This document shows, piece after piece, positions 9,801 to 20,100 of a stretch of DNA of 64,000 bases (position 1 is the first letter of the stretch; each line of letters begins with the position of its first letter). A program made the translations under genes and the position numbers. This DNA is from Pseudoalteromonas shioyasakiensis. Lineage in GTDB: Bacteria > Pseudomonadota > Gammaproteobacteria > Enterobacterales > Alteromonadaceae. The stretch lies in contig NZ_CP077770.1 of assembly GCF_019134595.1 (NCBI RefSeq), forward strand, positions 2,538,501-2,602,500, given 5' to 3'. The notes below the pieces were generated by a model that saw nothing but the letters and a program-made list of their open reading frames with translations, was not told where the DNA came from and did no database searches.

Positions 9801-9938
9801 GAGCAGTTGAATAAATTCGCCTTGATGATCAAAAAACAAAATACCCTAATTGCTATATACAATCCGGCTAGTAATCAGCTGATTGATATGGATGTTTTTA
9901 ACAACATGATGGTTGGAGGCTTTAATGTATCTAATTAA
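6825..9938 (+). CDS. Double CapC/PgsC-like membrane protein with large C-terminal domain
   Basis: A 1037-residue protein. Residues 1-190 match CapC/PgsC, with the hallmark LVVPGYIVP (P46-G47-Y48), a YG-FMRLGASYL segment and a GRDRFFAIILISILVR stretch. Residues about 190-375 look like a second, diverged CapC unit (IKYGWEFNGIMLPALLAL; ARLLMLFFTIGFVFKLIL). Bacillus PgsC is only about 150 residues and is the membrane partner of the PgsB ligase. The remaining 650 or so residues are soluble, probably periplasmic, and contain a possible internal duplication: VPYPITEG near 480 and VPRPIFEG near 756, each followed by a run of small residues and a LVFGA/LLIAGA strand. I cannot name the function of this part. 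The start overlaps the previous stop by one base. Confidence 0.8.
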   Translation: MDFVLALFPAGSGLGQSVITTVWVGTVVVCLLNLRFGFPLTGLVVPGYIVPLLIISPTSAVVIIIEAIVVYGFMRLGASYLMERFGYSEMFGRDRFFAIILISILVRVCMDTLFWPLIANQLSQWDITFDYASQLYSLGLIIIALTANVMWNGGFKYGLKVTFIQLLITFILVRFVLMPFTNFSIANLGIMYEAVAASIIAAPKAYIILVITAFLASRANIKYGWEFNGIMLPALLALQLTQPSKILTSFIETAVILAVGSSLIHYTRLKHAHIEGARLLMLFFTIGFVFKLILNYFVVWFFPTVKVTDTFAFGYMLATLLALKIYQKNTLGLVLRATFQTSVIGGSLAIIVGFLVMLIPSLLIKQSISPEAENLQVITLNQQVSQYKSYLYTTRSNKVTVSSYKASQAVSDFKYAVYQLNQAIENKQKPGHLSALFNAIGFKLVSDENYVYLIDIVEDQQRGLFVINKTPQKNLIITVPYPITEGLASDSAALIFQHLKSKALVFGATKTPQVTLAKENQQSAFYQAFINVLEINELLQVRESNRYTAALLKSTPSDVKSQYWIFNRLPDSISQREIHEFLGSEATFFGKAAQSSLPATDFTGSMLEVFLDGDNYTNILAYIYRENYRYSNLKLNTINEDMAQIVDNFSAYISSKGSLNYQPLTDSQVALWEFEVLTPLYRLIEQIGNTSLNEDVLNHLKQINSTAELLDYQLQLVQNNNGRYLLLGPLQNDDAEALGQGLYAFSLSKHEAISLSVPRPIFEGNTLSFASGLFTNSNAANLLIAGAHPYAHPKANVLAANNVDSLFNVVHQSYSRFKAQQPSLNIQIRSHSAPSWIRPNAIAFSNTQVRDIAKPLMEKLAKDLSSLGVSYQVVEGHKATRGLEIGSSPQYGYQQFNANSELATLWIASDFKEQFSIDQNSLLMRLLAISTKPTVTTINLATLSPSNWAALNNVDKQVIQRKINKYSTDKEIAILKTICLELNECVLQTIKLEQLNKFALMIKKQNTLIAIYNPASNQLIDMDVFNNMMVGGFNVSN

Positions 9939-12192
9939 ACGCCTCTTCGCCATTTTGGCTATTATCACGGTTTTATTAGTCGCCCTGTTTGCTTGGAATA
10001 GCTTTTTGATTTGGTTGGATTCAGCTGAGCCAGTTAATCCACAAGCAAGTAAAGAAACTCGTTCTAAAGTACAGTGGTTAAATACTAAAAAGCCACTGAA
10101 TTACACATTTTCTAACCAGCGGACTCACTCACTGCGTATACTTTCAAATGCGGTCTTTGATCAATCGGTAACGCTTGATCAACCGGTAAACTATGCCATC
10201 AAATATACACTTTATAATGATAAAAAAGAGGTGATTTTTGATGAAATTTACCACCATGCTTCAAAGCTAGTTAATAACAGTGAAGAGCAACAAATTAAGC
10301 AGATTATTGAAAATAAGCAATCCCTTAATGTTGCTTCTGGGCAATCATTTTACCTACCTATCGCTCATTACCCTGAGGCAAAAAGCCTAGCTTTATTACT
10401 TATTCCTGAAGAAAAATCAATTCAAGGCGTGGTAGTTAGAGTGCATGCAAAAACCCCTGACCAAAACGTTGATCCACTTAATAGTTGGTTAAAAAGACCA
10501 GTAGATAGACGTAAGCGTGCGACTGATTATCTCACCATGGGTGAAAATACGTTAACAAATACTGAAATAGCGAATGCAATGGCATTTTGGTGGCAAAAAA
10601 TTGCACCACAGGGTATTCCTGGAATCGACTTTAAGTCAGACATTTTATACGAAACCTTACCGTATAATGTGATTACCTATGACTTCAATCAGCAGCAATA
10701 CAGCCTTGCAGCCTATTACACTAATGAAAGCTTATGTGCCAGTATTAGGTTAGATAACAGTGATAGCTTGATTTTCACCGTCAGTAATAACCAGAATCCC
10801 CCTTCATTGGTCTGGTATGACAAGCTTCAGTTTGAAGCACCAAAAGAAATAAGCTTTACTCAAACTGATGAAGCAAACACTTACAAAACCCCATTGCTCA
10901 ATGCGGGACTCCTTACAATTTGCAGTGAAGAAGAGTTATTAACTCAATGGCGAGCAGAGTCAGGGGCTGTTATTTTAACAAGTTATGCTGGCAGTTATTT
11001 GATAAATCCTAAAGCCTCAGTTGAATTTGATATTGTCCCTGCAAGTCATCTTAATTTAGAACTTAGAGCATTAAAGAGCAGCCAATTACACGTTACTTTA
11101 TACGACAAAAATAAAAAACAAATCGAGCGATATGCCGTCACTATAAAAGGGGAAGCATCTAAGTTCGATCGCTTAATTGCTAATAACACCCAAAGGCAAG
11201 CGGTAGGCATGCTCACATCGTATTACCTACGTACACCGCAACAAGCACACTCTATTAAAGTTGAATCTAGCGACGATGTATACCTGCGTGTAAAGTCAAG
11301 ACTCGCAAACTTTCATTATCAACGCCGCACTGCACATCAACCACTTACCACTGAATCAACAGATGGCTTTTATGATATTGCAGCCTGGTATGAACAACAA
11401 GCAAGTAACCATTACGAGTTGGCGCAGCGAGAAAACTTTGTAAATATTCGTACTTTCACCCCACCTAGAGATATTGATGAAACAACAACATACTACCAAT
11501 CTAAGGAGTTATTTAATATTTTACCATTATCAAATGTGGCACTTGGTTTAAGCCCCAGCAGATACTATGAAAAGCCAGAGCCAGCACAAGAATTTAATTT
11601 TGGGATCTATAATAACAATCACTACTTCCCCTCTTCTGTCGAAAACGATAATCGACTGATATTCAAACTAAATAACAGTAGTGCTAATGAAGTCAAAATG
11701 GCTGATATCTCTTTGCCAGAAAAAATGAAATTGATTGAAAAGTCGAATACTGTTTATCAAAATTGGTATGGTCATCGCCCTTGGGTAAAACAACGCCTAT
11801 ACCAATTAAATAAAAATAAACCGATTAAGCTGCTTTATGATAAGAAAAAGCACCCAACTAGCATTGTTGTAAAAGCATTTCGTACTCAAAGTAATAAACC
11901 AATTACATTAAGTATTGATCATATTGCTAATTACAAACTTGGCCTAACAAGTGAATATAGTATTGCGAAACAAAGCTATCAGTTGCATAGCTCTGAATTA
12001 TTATCGTCATTTTTAATTCACCCCAAAAAGAGCCAATTAACTAGCTATCCTAGCGTTACATTCAAAGTCGCTAATGATATAGAGTTTTTACAGTCCGTGA
12101 ATTTAACCTCTTCCGAAACGATCTGGCTATCTATACTTGAAGAGTACCCAGTAAAGGATCGAAAAGTAAGGTGGTGGAATAATGAACAATAA
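9925..12192 (+). CDS. Membrane-anchored periplasmic protein of the Pgs-like operon, function unknown
   Basis: A 755-residue protein with one N-terminal membrane anchor (about residues 5-27), then a long region of probable beta-sandwich domains. The open frame extends to a TTG at 9913, but GGAGG at 9915-9919 is correctly spaced for the ATG at 9925, so I start there. The start lies inside the end of the previous gene (14-base overlap), which suggests translational coupling. I recognise no catalytic motif or named family. Its place between the CapC-like gene and the secreted genes suggests a periplasmic bridge or scaffold, which is inference only. Confidence 0.75.
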   Translation: MYLIKRLFAILAIITVLLVALFAWNSFLIWLDSAEPVNPQASKETRSKVQWLNTKKPLNYTFSNQRTHSLRILSNAVFDQSVTLDQPVNYAIKYTLYNDKKEVIFDEIYHHASKLVNNSEEQQIKQIIENKQSLNVASGQSFYLPIAHYPEAKSLALLLIPEEKSIQGVVVRVHAKTPDQNVDPLNSWLKRPVDRRKRATDYLTMGENTLTNTEIANAMAFWWQKIAPQGIPGIDFKSDILYETLPYNVITYDFNQQQYSLAAYYTNESLCASIRLDNSDSLIFTVSNNQNPPSLVWYDKLQFEAPKEISFTQTDEANTYKTPLLNAGLLTICSEEELLTQWRAESGAVILTSYAGSYLINPKASVEFDIVPASHLNLELRALKSSQLHVTLYDKNKKQIERYAVTIKGEASKFDRLIANNTQRQAVGMLTSYYLRTPQQAHSIKVESSDDVYLRVKSRLANFHYQRRTAHQPLTTESTDGFYDIAAWYEQQASNHYELAQRENFVNIRTFTPPRDIDETTTYYQSKELFNILPLSNVALGLSPSRYYEKPEPAQEFNFGIYNNNHYFPSSVENDNRLIFKLNNSSANEVKMADISLPEKMKLIEKSNTVYQNWYGHRPWVKQRLYQLNKNKPIKLLYDKKKHPTSIVVKAFRTQSNKPITLSIDHIANYKLGLTSEYSIAKQSYQLHSSELLSSFLIHPKKSQLTSYPSVTFKVANDIEFLQSVNLTSSETIWLSILEEYPVKDRKVRWWNNEQ

Positions 12193-12925
12193 AATTATCG
12201 TTTCTGTTCTTATGTTATTTACCGCTGCATGTTGTGAGGCCGCTCAGCTAGAAAAGCTCACGTCTAGCCTACAAGTTTGGTTGAATAACCAACAGCGTGT
12301 ACCTGAGCATTTTTCCTTTAGCAATGGTGCTTTGGTTGCCAAAAATTCTTTGGACTCTGGGGGGGAGATACATTTTAAAGCAAAAGGCAAAGCCTGTATT
12401 TCTTATGCTCCGCATAGATATTTTGATAAACACACATTACTAATTGCTAAAGCCTTATTTAGTGAGTGCCAAGTGCTATTGACCAATACGAAGCACCGAA
12501 ATAGCCGTGATACTCATGGCAAGATAATTGATTTTGGCAAATATAAAAATAGCAGTAGTAACGCATTTATACTTGCGTATAGCAGTACAATTGAATCATT
12601 TTCGATTTTTCAAATCCATGGATTTGCAAAGGAAAAGCGAACCACAGAGCAAGGACGAAAAGCAGATATCATTTTAAGCGAAGGCCATGTATCCGCGTCT
12701 AAACGAACTTTAAATATTGCTAAATGCCTTAACAATAAACTAGGTATTAATGCATTTGTTTATGGGCGCGATGTGCATGAGTTGGGCGGAACACACAATG
12801 TTCTTAATTCGCTGGCTCCTGTTAATAGTCAGTTTTTCCATATCGAGTTAAGTCGCCAGCTGCGAGAGCAGCTAATAACTAACAACCAACTTTTAACGCA
12901 GTTTAGCCTATGCCTTATTTCATAA
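12182..12925 (+). CDS. Secreted protein resembling poly-gamma-glutamate hydrolases (PghP-like)
   Basis: A 247-residue protein with an N-terminal signal peptide (cleavage probably near CCEAA-Q; a lipobox at the Cys pair is a weaker reading). The mature part shows a pattern reminiscent of the zinc-dependent phage poly-gamma-glutamate hydrolase family: D110-T-H112-G, IFQIHGF with H146, ADIILSEG, GGTHN with H205, and a closing FHIELSRQLREQL with E222, like the 'gvQLElsr.lR' end of that family. The assignment rests on remembered motifs, not a search. A hydrolase beside a polymer synthase would trim or release chains. The gene overlaps its upstream neighbour by 11 bases and its downstream neighbour by 16. 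Confidence 0.6.
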   Translation: MNNKIIVSVLMLFTAACCEAAQLEKLTSSLQVWLNNQQRVPEHFSFSNGALVAKNSLDSGGEIHFKAKGKACISYAPHRYFDKHTLLIAKALFSECQVLLTNTKHRNSRDTHGKIIDFGKYKNSSSNAFILAYSSTIESFSIFQIHGFAKEKRTTEQGRKADIILSEGHVSASKRTLNIAKCLNNKLGINAFVYGRDVHELGGTHNVLNSLAPVNSQFFHIELSRQLREQLITNNQLLTQFSLCLIS

Positions 12926-15900
12926 TAGCCTTCTTAACATTAACACTGCTAGCCTTTAAACCTGCTTTTGCAGTACAACAAGAGCATGCTGTACTGCAGC
13001 CTCCTATTTGGTTAAAAACATCTCCAAAGCTAGACGTGTTAGCCACTACACAAACGATGCAATTTGATTCGTATGAACATCAATATTTATGGCTACCCGA
13101 AGGACACTGGTTAGAGTTCAATCCTGAATTATTTGATAAGTTCATTATGAGTGTCGGCAATACACAGTATATCCAGCAACGGATCCAAGTGGATCGTGAC
13201 TTATTATGTTTAGAAAAGCGCTGTCAGCTTCCTGCGCTTGGACATAACCGTGTTGTTGCAATTCAAAACCGCCAAGATGTGCAGGCTAAGTTTTCTGCGC
13301 AAGTTGGTCACTATAAAACCACTGTTGATAGCTTTAAACGAGCCCTAAAACTTGCCAAGCCATCAATATTACTCTCTTCGAGAAAAGGCAGCGAACGGTT
13401 TTATCAATTCGATAAAGGTGATGAGGTCACTCTATATTTTCCTGATGCAAAAAAAATTAAGCTTTCGGTCAGAAAAAATATGGAGTCATTAGATAGTCAT
13501 GGTGCTGTCTACGCGTACACAGATGAAGTTCTTACTGCAAAAGTTAATATCATCAATAACCCGGCCCTTGAATACCACAACCAACAGATAGGCCTGGTGA
13601 ATAGTGACTATTTAGCTATTGATGCGGGGCAATATTTAACCATAAAAAGCCAAGCCGATGCGTATATAAAAATATCGCAAAGCCACAGAGCCATATACGA
13701 TGATTCGACAGCCATAAAAGTCGAAGAAAAACTACTGCTTCCCTACTGGTTAAAAACTGCCAATGATGCAATGGAATCAGTTTACAACGAGTATTCGCTT
13801 AATGTTTTTAGTGACAGCGTATTTACAAAAAATAACTCCCTCGCTGTTAAGCGCTACTATGATTTGCTTGGCTTAATGTCCACACAAACTTTACTAAAAG
13901 GGAGTAGTGTCGTTCATGCTTCGAGCCCATCAAAAAAACTGCTAATTAATGAACTTGAAGAGCAGCGATTAGTTGATGATCAGTTTTATCCTCGCATTAA
14001 TAAACAGGTCAGACATATTACGTCACTTTCACAGATGACTTTAAATTTTGACTTATCAAGCCAAAAAAGAGTCACACCGTGGCTAACCTTCGTTGCCCGT
14101 AGTAATAAAGATAGTCAATTTAAGCTTAATGTCGGTGATAAAAGCTGGTTGGTTAATATTAAAGCGACACAAGAATACCAAACAATTCATGTCTCAGTGC
14201 CACTAGACAGCAAAACGATGACCATTCAGAAAACCACTGATGATGTGCCAAGTATTGATTTTGCTGTTTATGCTCGAACACTTACAGATTTTCCAAGTAA
14301 TGAAGTACTTTATTTACAACCGGGAACCCTTTCTGAAAAAAGCCCTATTACAGCACAGCTAATAACAGAGCACTTAAGGAAATTGTATAGTGATTATTTA
14401 GCGCTAATAGAGCCTTATGCCCCAGCAAGAATAAAAACTAAATTACTTAATTGGCAGCAATCTTTGCTGACAGCCAAAGATCTGGCTAAGTCTGCACCTC
14501 TAGATGCGCTTGCCTTTTTAAAACCATTAACCCAAAACCCAAACCCACAGGTAGCTGTTGAAGCATGGCAAATTAAAATAAGTATTTTGCGTGAACAACA
14601 ACAGTTTCATCTTGCTACCAGTTACTTAGAAGGACTTTATAAGAGTACTCAACAAAGGGAGTTACAAGAGTTTGCTTTAAGGTCTCTATTAGATACCTAC
14701 CAGGCTGAACACCAAGAAATAAAGTTGTTTGCGTTATGTGCCGGTAACCAAAGCTTATTGGAAGAATGTAATAGTATTCTCACCAAATTTGCGACTAAAC
14801 AACAGAAAAATAGACTCGCATTATGGCTTTTAAATAAAAAGGATAAAACTCATACAACTAAGCAAGCTTATATGGCACTGAACTACCACAGTTTAAGTCC
14901 CGGTTTCAAAGCTGAAGATAAGCAATATGAGTTACTTTCAGGTGCCCAAGAAACGTTAATTAACTCTAGTGGAAAGTTGCAAAGCACAGTGCTTTCTCAG
15001 CACATGCCATGGAAGTACACTGCATTAGAAGCGGTTCATTTGAGTATAAAAGCGCGCACAGAAGCCAAGCAAAATGGCGAGTATCAAACTGCTTGGTTAA
15101 TGGCTGATAGTCAGTACCAACATAAATTAATGCCCATTTACAGCGATATCCCGTCGACAACACTCATTGTTGAAAGTCAAAAAGCAACGTCGGTTGCCTC
15201 AACAATGATTGTGAGTCTGCAAGCTGGAGAAACACTTACTTTATCAGCTGATCACAAAGCCTTTATAGAGGTTCAAAATATACCTGATGCGTTATATGAG
15301 GCTTTTGATTACCGCTCTGATGCTGCAAACCAGTTTATTACAGGCGATATTATGTCATTAATTTATGCCTATGATGCATCACAAAATGACTTGTTAATTA
15401 ATGGTTTATACCTATTATCTAAAAAGCGTTTAAACAATAATGAATACACGCAACTATTACAGCGAATAGCCACAATTCCAGCGAGTGCCTCATCGACCTT
15501 TTTACAAAATAGAATAGAAAGCTTTGGTCATTGGCAACCCTTAGAAAGCCTAATCGATTATGCAGGTACGCGTCTTTTTAATATTCAAAGTTCAGCACAA
15601 ACCAGTTTTGCCGATAGGTTTAACCAATTCAAGACGCATCTATACAATAATGATGGTTTATTGATTCGACCATTTCATACCCTTTATATAGATTTGGCTG
15701 AAACAGAGGGAGAACAAATTCGCTTTGTCTTTAATTTTTCTACCGCAGAGCTTGCCCAAGCTAATGTAGCAAACTTATCTATTCAACTAGCTAATTCTCT
15801 AAAAGTGTGGTCTGTTACCGAGCAACAAAGTATTCCCTTTACCTTTAATAAGCGGGAGTTAGATAACAACGTCATTGCCTTACACTGGCTTAACCCCTAT

Positions 15901-17184
15901 TTATCTCAACAACTAAAAGTTGAAGTACAGCAATATACTGCGGGTCGATGGAGAAAGTTAGAATTACCAACAACGCTACTTTTTTATTCGGTTATTCCCT
16001 CTACCCCTTTGCTTGCAACATTAAATGCAGATCGTTTAATCAAGTTAGAAAAGATGAACAGCTATAGTCGAAGCGAGCGACAGTTTTTTCACCCTGCAGG
16101 GAAAATTGAAGTCAAATCTGCGGAGCTTGAACACGTAAGACTATATACTTGGGAGCTTAGTGATCTGAATAATAAGATTTCAGAGTTCACACAAGCGCAA
16201 GTTCCCTTGCCTGACTTAGTTACATATATAGCACCAAAAAAGCAAACAATAGTAAGTGAACAAAAATCATTTCAAAGTGATGATCTTAATTGGCAAGGTT
16301 TTATAAAGTATGATCAACAAGAAATATTTCAAACCGCTGAAAATATTGCAACCCGACAAGACATTGATATTGGCGCACGTTTGCGTTTTAACGACGATAA
16401 TGATTGGTACCAATTAGAAGGTTATTACTCTTTTAGTAAAGAACAAGCGGATTTGATTGCGCTCAATGGTTACTATTCATGGCAAGATAATACAACCCCT
16501 TGGTATGTTGATGCGCAAATTCAAAGCCGTTGGCAACCTAGTCATAATGGATTTGATCTTCAATATGCCCTTGATGGCAGTCTCAGTGTAGGACAAAAAT
16601 GGCAACGTGATTCTACGCATCGTCATCAATGGCAGCTAACTCCATTTATTCGTTACAGTAGCGCTGATTTAAATGATTACCTCAGTGATGACCTAATTAA
16701 TTCAAATGTTTTTAATTTTTATCGAGAAAACCATGCATCGGGGTGGCAAGGGTTTTACCAATACCGTTATCAACCTTGGGTCGATAATTATTTAAATTTC
16801 GGCGTATCATCAAGCTCAAATGATGATTGGACGAGCTTGGACTATCTGCGCTTCAACACCAGTTGGAATCAATACTATCATGATCACATTTTCCAGCTTG
16901 GCATTGATAGCTATTACCGCTTTAAAGATGACAACCGTGCTACAGCCACGTGGCAATACATCACACAATTTGCATGGCAAACACAAATTAGTTTAGGTGA
17001 TTTCTCACATGGTTGGCTTAAGGTACGACTACAACAGGATTGGGTGTGGGATAACCACAATATAAGTATCGAGTTTTCATCTGGTAACAACCAACATACC
17101 GGTTTTGAGCCTTTTGCCCATGATGAAATTATATTCCCAACACTTCAATTAAATCATTTGCTAGAGCACACTGACTATGAGTAA
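12910..17184 (+). CDS. Large secreted protein with helical-repeat middle and C-terminal barrel-like domain; candidate outer-membrane exporter
   Basis: A 1424-residue protein with a clear signal peptide (about 1-22, ending AFA). Residues about 30-480 look like several beta domains. Residues about 490-700 are helical and TPR-like. The last 275 or so residues (from about 1150) have the alternating aromatic/polar strands, 'YYSF', 'YYSWQD', 'LNFGVSSS', and W-rich turns of an outer-membrane barrel. This helical-repeat plus barrel design matches BcsC and PgaA in outline, which export cellulose and PNAG. Bacillus Pgs systems need no such protein, but a Gram-negative one would. One oddity is that the protein ends in DYE rather than an aromatic residue. 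Overlaps the ligase gene by eight bases. Confidence 0.65.
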   Translation: MPYFIIAFLTLTLLAFKPAFAVQQEHAVLQPPIWLKTSPKLDVLATTQTMQFDSYEHQYLWLPEGHWLEFNPELFDKFIMSVGNTQYIQQRIQVDRDLLCLEKRCQLPALGHNRVVAIQNRQDVQAKFSAQVGHYKTTVDSFKRALKLAKPSILLSSRKGSERFYQFDKGDEVTLYFPDAKKIKLSVRKNMESLDSHGAVYAYTDEVLTAKVNIINNPALEYHNQQIGLVNSDYLAIDAGQYLTIKSQADAYIKISQSHRAIYDDSTAIKVEEKLLLPYWLKTANDAMESVYNEYSLNVFSDSVFTKNNSLAVKRYYDLLGLMSTQTLLKGSSVVHASSPSKKLLINELEEQRLVDDQFYPRINKQVRHITSLSQMTLNFDLSSQKRVTPWLTFVARSNKDSQFKLNVGDKSWLVNIKATQEYQTIHVSVPLDSKTMTIQKTTDDVPSIDFAVYARTLTDFPSNEVLYLQPGTLSEKSPITAQLITEHLRKLYSDYLALIEPYAPARIKTKLLNWQQSLLTAKDLAKSAPLDALAFLKPLTQNPNPQVAVEAWQIKISILREQQQFHLATSYLEGLYKSTQQRELQEFALRSLLDTYQAEHQEIKLFALCAGNQSLLEECNSILTKFATKQQKNRLALWLLNKKDKTHTTKQAYMALNYHSLSPGFKAEDKQYELLSGAQETLINSSGKLQSTVLSQHMPWKYTALEAVHLSIKARTEAKQNGEYQTAWLMADSQYQHKLMPIYSDIPSTTLIVESQKATSVASTMIVSLQAGETLTLSADHKAFIEVQNIPDALYEAFDYRSDAANQFITGDIMSLIYAYDASQNDLLINGLYLLSKKRLNNNEYTQLLQRIATIPASASSTFLQNRIESFGHWQPLESLIDYAGTRLFNIQSSAQTSFADRFNQFKTHLYNNDGLLIRPFHTLYIDLAETEGEQIRFVFNFSTAELAQANVANLSIQLANSLKVWSVTEQQSIPFTFNKRELDNNVIALHWLNPYLSQQLKVEVQQYTAGRWRKLELPTTLLFYSVIPSTPLLATLNADRLIKLEKMNSYSRSERQFFHPAGKIEVKSAELEHVRLYTWELSDLNNKISEFTQAQVPLPDLVTYIAPKKQTIVSEQKSFQSDDLNWQGFIKYDQQEIFQTAENIATRQDIDIGARLRFNDDNDWYQLEGYYSFSKEQADLIALNGYYSWQDNTTPWYVDAQIQSRWQPSHNGFDLQYALDGSLSVGQKWQRDSTHRHQWQLTPFIRYSSADLNDYLSDDLINSNVFNFYRENHASGWQGFYQYRYQPWVDNYLNFGVSSSSNDDWTSLDYLRFNTSWNQYYHDHIFQLGIDSYYRFKDDNRATATWQYITQFAWQTQISLGDFSHGWLKVRLQQDWVWDNHNISIEFSSGNNQHTGFEPFAHDEIIFPTLQLNHLLEHTDYE

Positions 17185-20100
17185 TCACTTGCTTACAAAA
17201 CGCCTTGAAAACTTGCTTTTCGCAGACATTGCCAGTTTTTGGTTAGACTTATATCGTCAAAAATATCGCGAACTCGTTGATGAACTTAGTGAGTGGGAAT
17301 TAATAAAAAATCAGCCTGAGGACTATGAAGAAGATGATTGGTTATTGCTGCAAGCTATTTCATTTTTGACGCATAAGATTGATACCCTGCAAAGTCAATT
17401 AATCAAAATTGATGTCGAGCACAGACGCTTTATCGAGCGTTTGAATCATGCCGAATTAAAAGCCGAGCGTGAGTTTCATATTCTTGATTATGCGTACACT
17501 TTAGGTGCAGACCGAGAACAGTTAAAAAAAGACCAAGATGCTTTTCAACGCTGGTTTGATGAGGGAGCGATTGTAAACCGATACCAAGATAAACTCTCTG
17601 AACTTGAGCAGTCACTTAAGTTTTTAATTGGTAAATTAGGTGATTTAACCAATCGCTATTTACGGATCCACTCGGGAGAAATAACTAAATCATGGTTAAC
17701 GCTTAATTTAGAAAGCTTCTTTTTGGGGCTACTCGAAAAAAGTGAGAACGAAGCTATTCGTAACTCTATTTTTCGTGCCCTCGCCAACCAAGTAAACTTA
17801 ATTAGCGAATATGTAGATGAAACTCAATTCGACTCTGATCTTGTTGAGGTGTTATTACTATCTCTTGAAAAGCAATCGACTCCGCATGCTGCAAAAGTGG
17901 ATATTTTAGAAATCCTGATCAACTTAAGACCCACTTTTACTCACTATTTTATGCGCTCCCAAATTGACTTAGAAGTTTTACCAAATGAAAAAGTCGAAGC
18001 TCAACACCTGTTTTTACTGACTGCATTTTCAAAAATCATATGTAAGCAACCTAAATTAAGTACAACTAATTATAAACTACTTATTTTACTTGCTAAGCAC
18101 ACTTACCCTCGAGTAAGGCAGAGCGTCATTGAGCAGTGCTCAGTATTACCTGCGGCGTTTGCTCTAAAACTATTAACTGTGCGACTACAAAAAGAAACCC
18201 ATGAAGCGATACAACTAACACTCATTAAACAATTAACAGATCCTCGCTTAACCGAAGAGTTGCAAGTTTTTCACATTTGGCGCAAGCAACTAAAAATTGC
18301 GCAAAGCTTTGCCCAGAAGCGCTTATTACTCGAATTAACACCAAGGATTATGTTCAATTTACAAGTTGATTATGAGCAGCAAAGCCAAGCAGATTTATTG
18401 TTTAAGTCTTTTATCAATGTTTTAAATACGCAGCTTGAAAATGAGAAAAATATTGCAATCAAACGAGTTATTAGCCGGGTTAGAGAGCAGCTTGTATGTT
18501 TTATGTACCAACAACAAGTCGCGGAGCTAGAGTTTAACTTAAACTCAAACTTAAGCATTAATTTAAACTCAGAGTGGGTTGACCAAGATTTACTTGGCCG
18601 ACTTTTGAGTAGGCAAGCGCAGAATAATGAAGCCTTTAATGTAGCAATGAAAAATAAAGGCTGGCAAATACAACGTGGTTACAAGCGAGGCTTTCGTTTT
18701 TGGCGACTCTGGCATGAATTTAAAAACCCAAGTACTGGTAAACGCCAAAGCTTTAATCATGTACAAGGGCGAAAACCAAGTGCATTTATGCATGTGCCGA
18801 GCTGTACCGTTGCGGAGATTAGTCAGACGGAAGTTCCAGGAGAGCCTCGCTTTGATGCCGAGCAGTTTAGTGCCCGACCTCATTTACCTATGCTTGATTT
18901 TCTGTTGAGTGCATTGTCGCAAGACAACCTGAAAACACCTGCTAAATCGTTCACGCCTGATGGTATTTTAATCGTCACACCTCCTTCCAATGTATTCAAG
19001 CGCATGTATGCATACAGTTGGATTTCTTTCAACTTTGAAAGGTTGGATGATTTACGTAATGGTTCTGAGCATGAACAACAAGACTATCTAGAGTTAATAA
19101 AAGCGAAAGGCTTCAAACTTGATTTTCAACAATATGGTTCTGTGCTTGATGCCGAATTCCCTGTTGAATCGAGTATTGCCAACTTATATCAAAAGCTGTC
19201 GCTCACGCCCTTCTTATTCAATATGTGGTCAAGTTTTAAAGAGTATGCTTATTCGCTTTATCAAAATAGCATAGGCCAACTGATATTTTTTGTTTTAGCT
19301 TTCTCAGCGTACTTTTGGGCACGCCATATAAGGATAAGTAGGCAAATAAAGTCAGACAGAGCAAAGATACCGGTCTCTATTGGTGGCTGGGGAACGCGAG
19401 GAAAGTCAGGCACTGAGCGCTTAAAAGCAGCATTATTTAGTAGTTTAACTCTAAAAGTGATCAGTAAGACAACGGGTTGTGAAGCAACTCTTATTTATGC
19501 AAGAGCAAGTGGAGAGCAATTCGAAATTCCATTATTCAGACCTTTTGATAAAGCGAGTATTTGGGAACAAAGCGATGTTTTGCACTTTGCAACAAAAGTA
19601 AAAGCAGATGTATTTCTGTGGGAATGTATGGGTTTGACCCCGCGCTATGTAAAAATATTAAGGAATTGGATGGCTGATAACTTTTCAACTATAACCAATG
19701 CTTACCCAGACCATGAGGATATATTAGGCCCAACGGGAATTGATGTTGCAAACGAAACAAGCCATTTTATCGGTGAGAATAGTTTAGTGTTCACAAGCGA
19801 GCAAAACATGGCTCCAATTCTAGAATTAAATGCAAAACAGAAAAACTCTAACTTAATTCAAGTTCACTGGGCCGATGGCTTGCAAATAACGGATGATATT
19901 CGCTCCTTGTATCCTTACCAGGAGCATCCGTCCAATATTGCACTGGTGTGCAAAATGGCTGAGCATATTGGCTTAAATAAAGATTATGTCTTCAAAGAAA
20001 CGTCCGCACGAATTGTGCCTGATATTGGCGTTTTAAAGCTCTTTACTGAAGCGCCCATTGGAAGAATTAGTCAATCGTTCGTCAATAGCATGTCTGCAAA

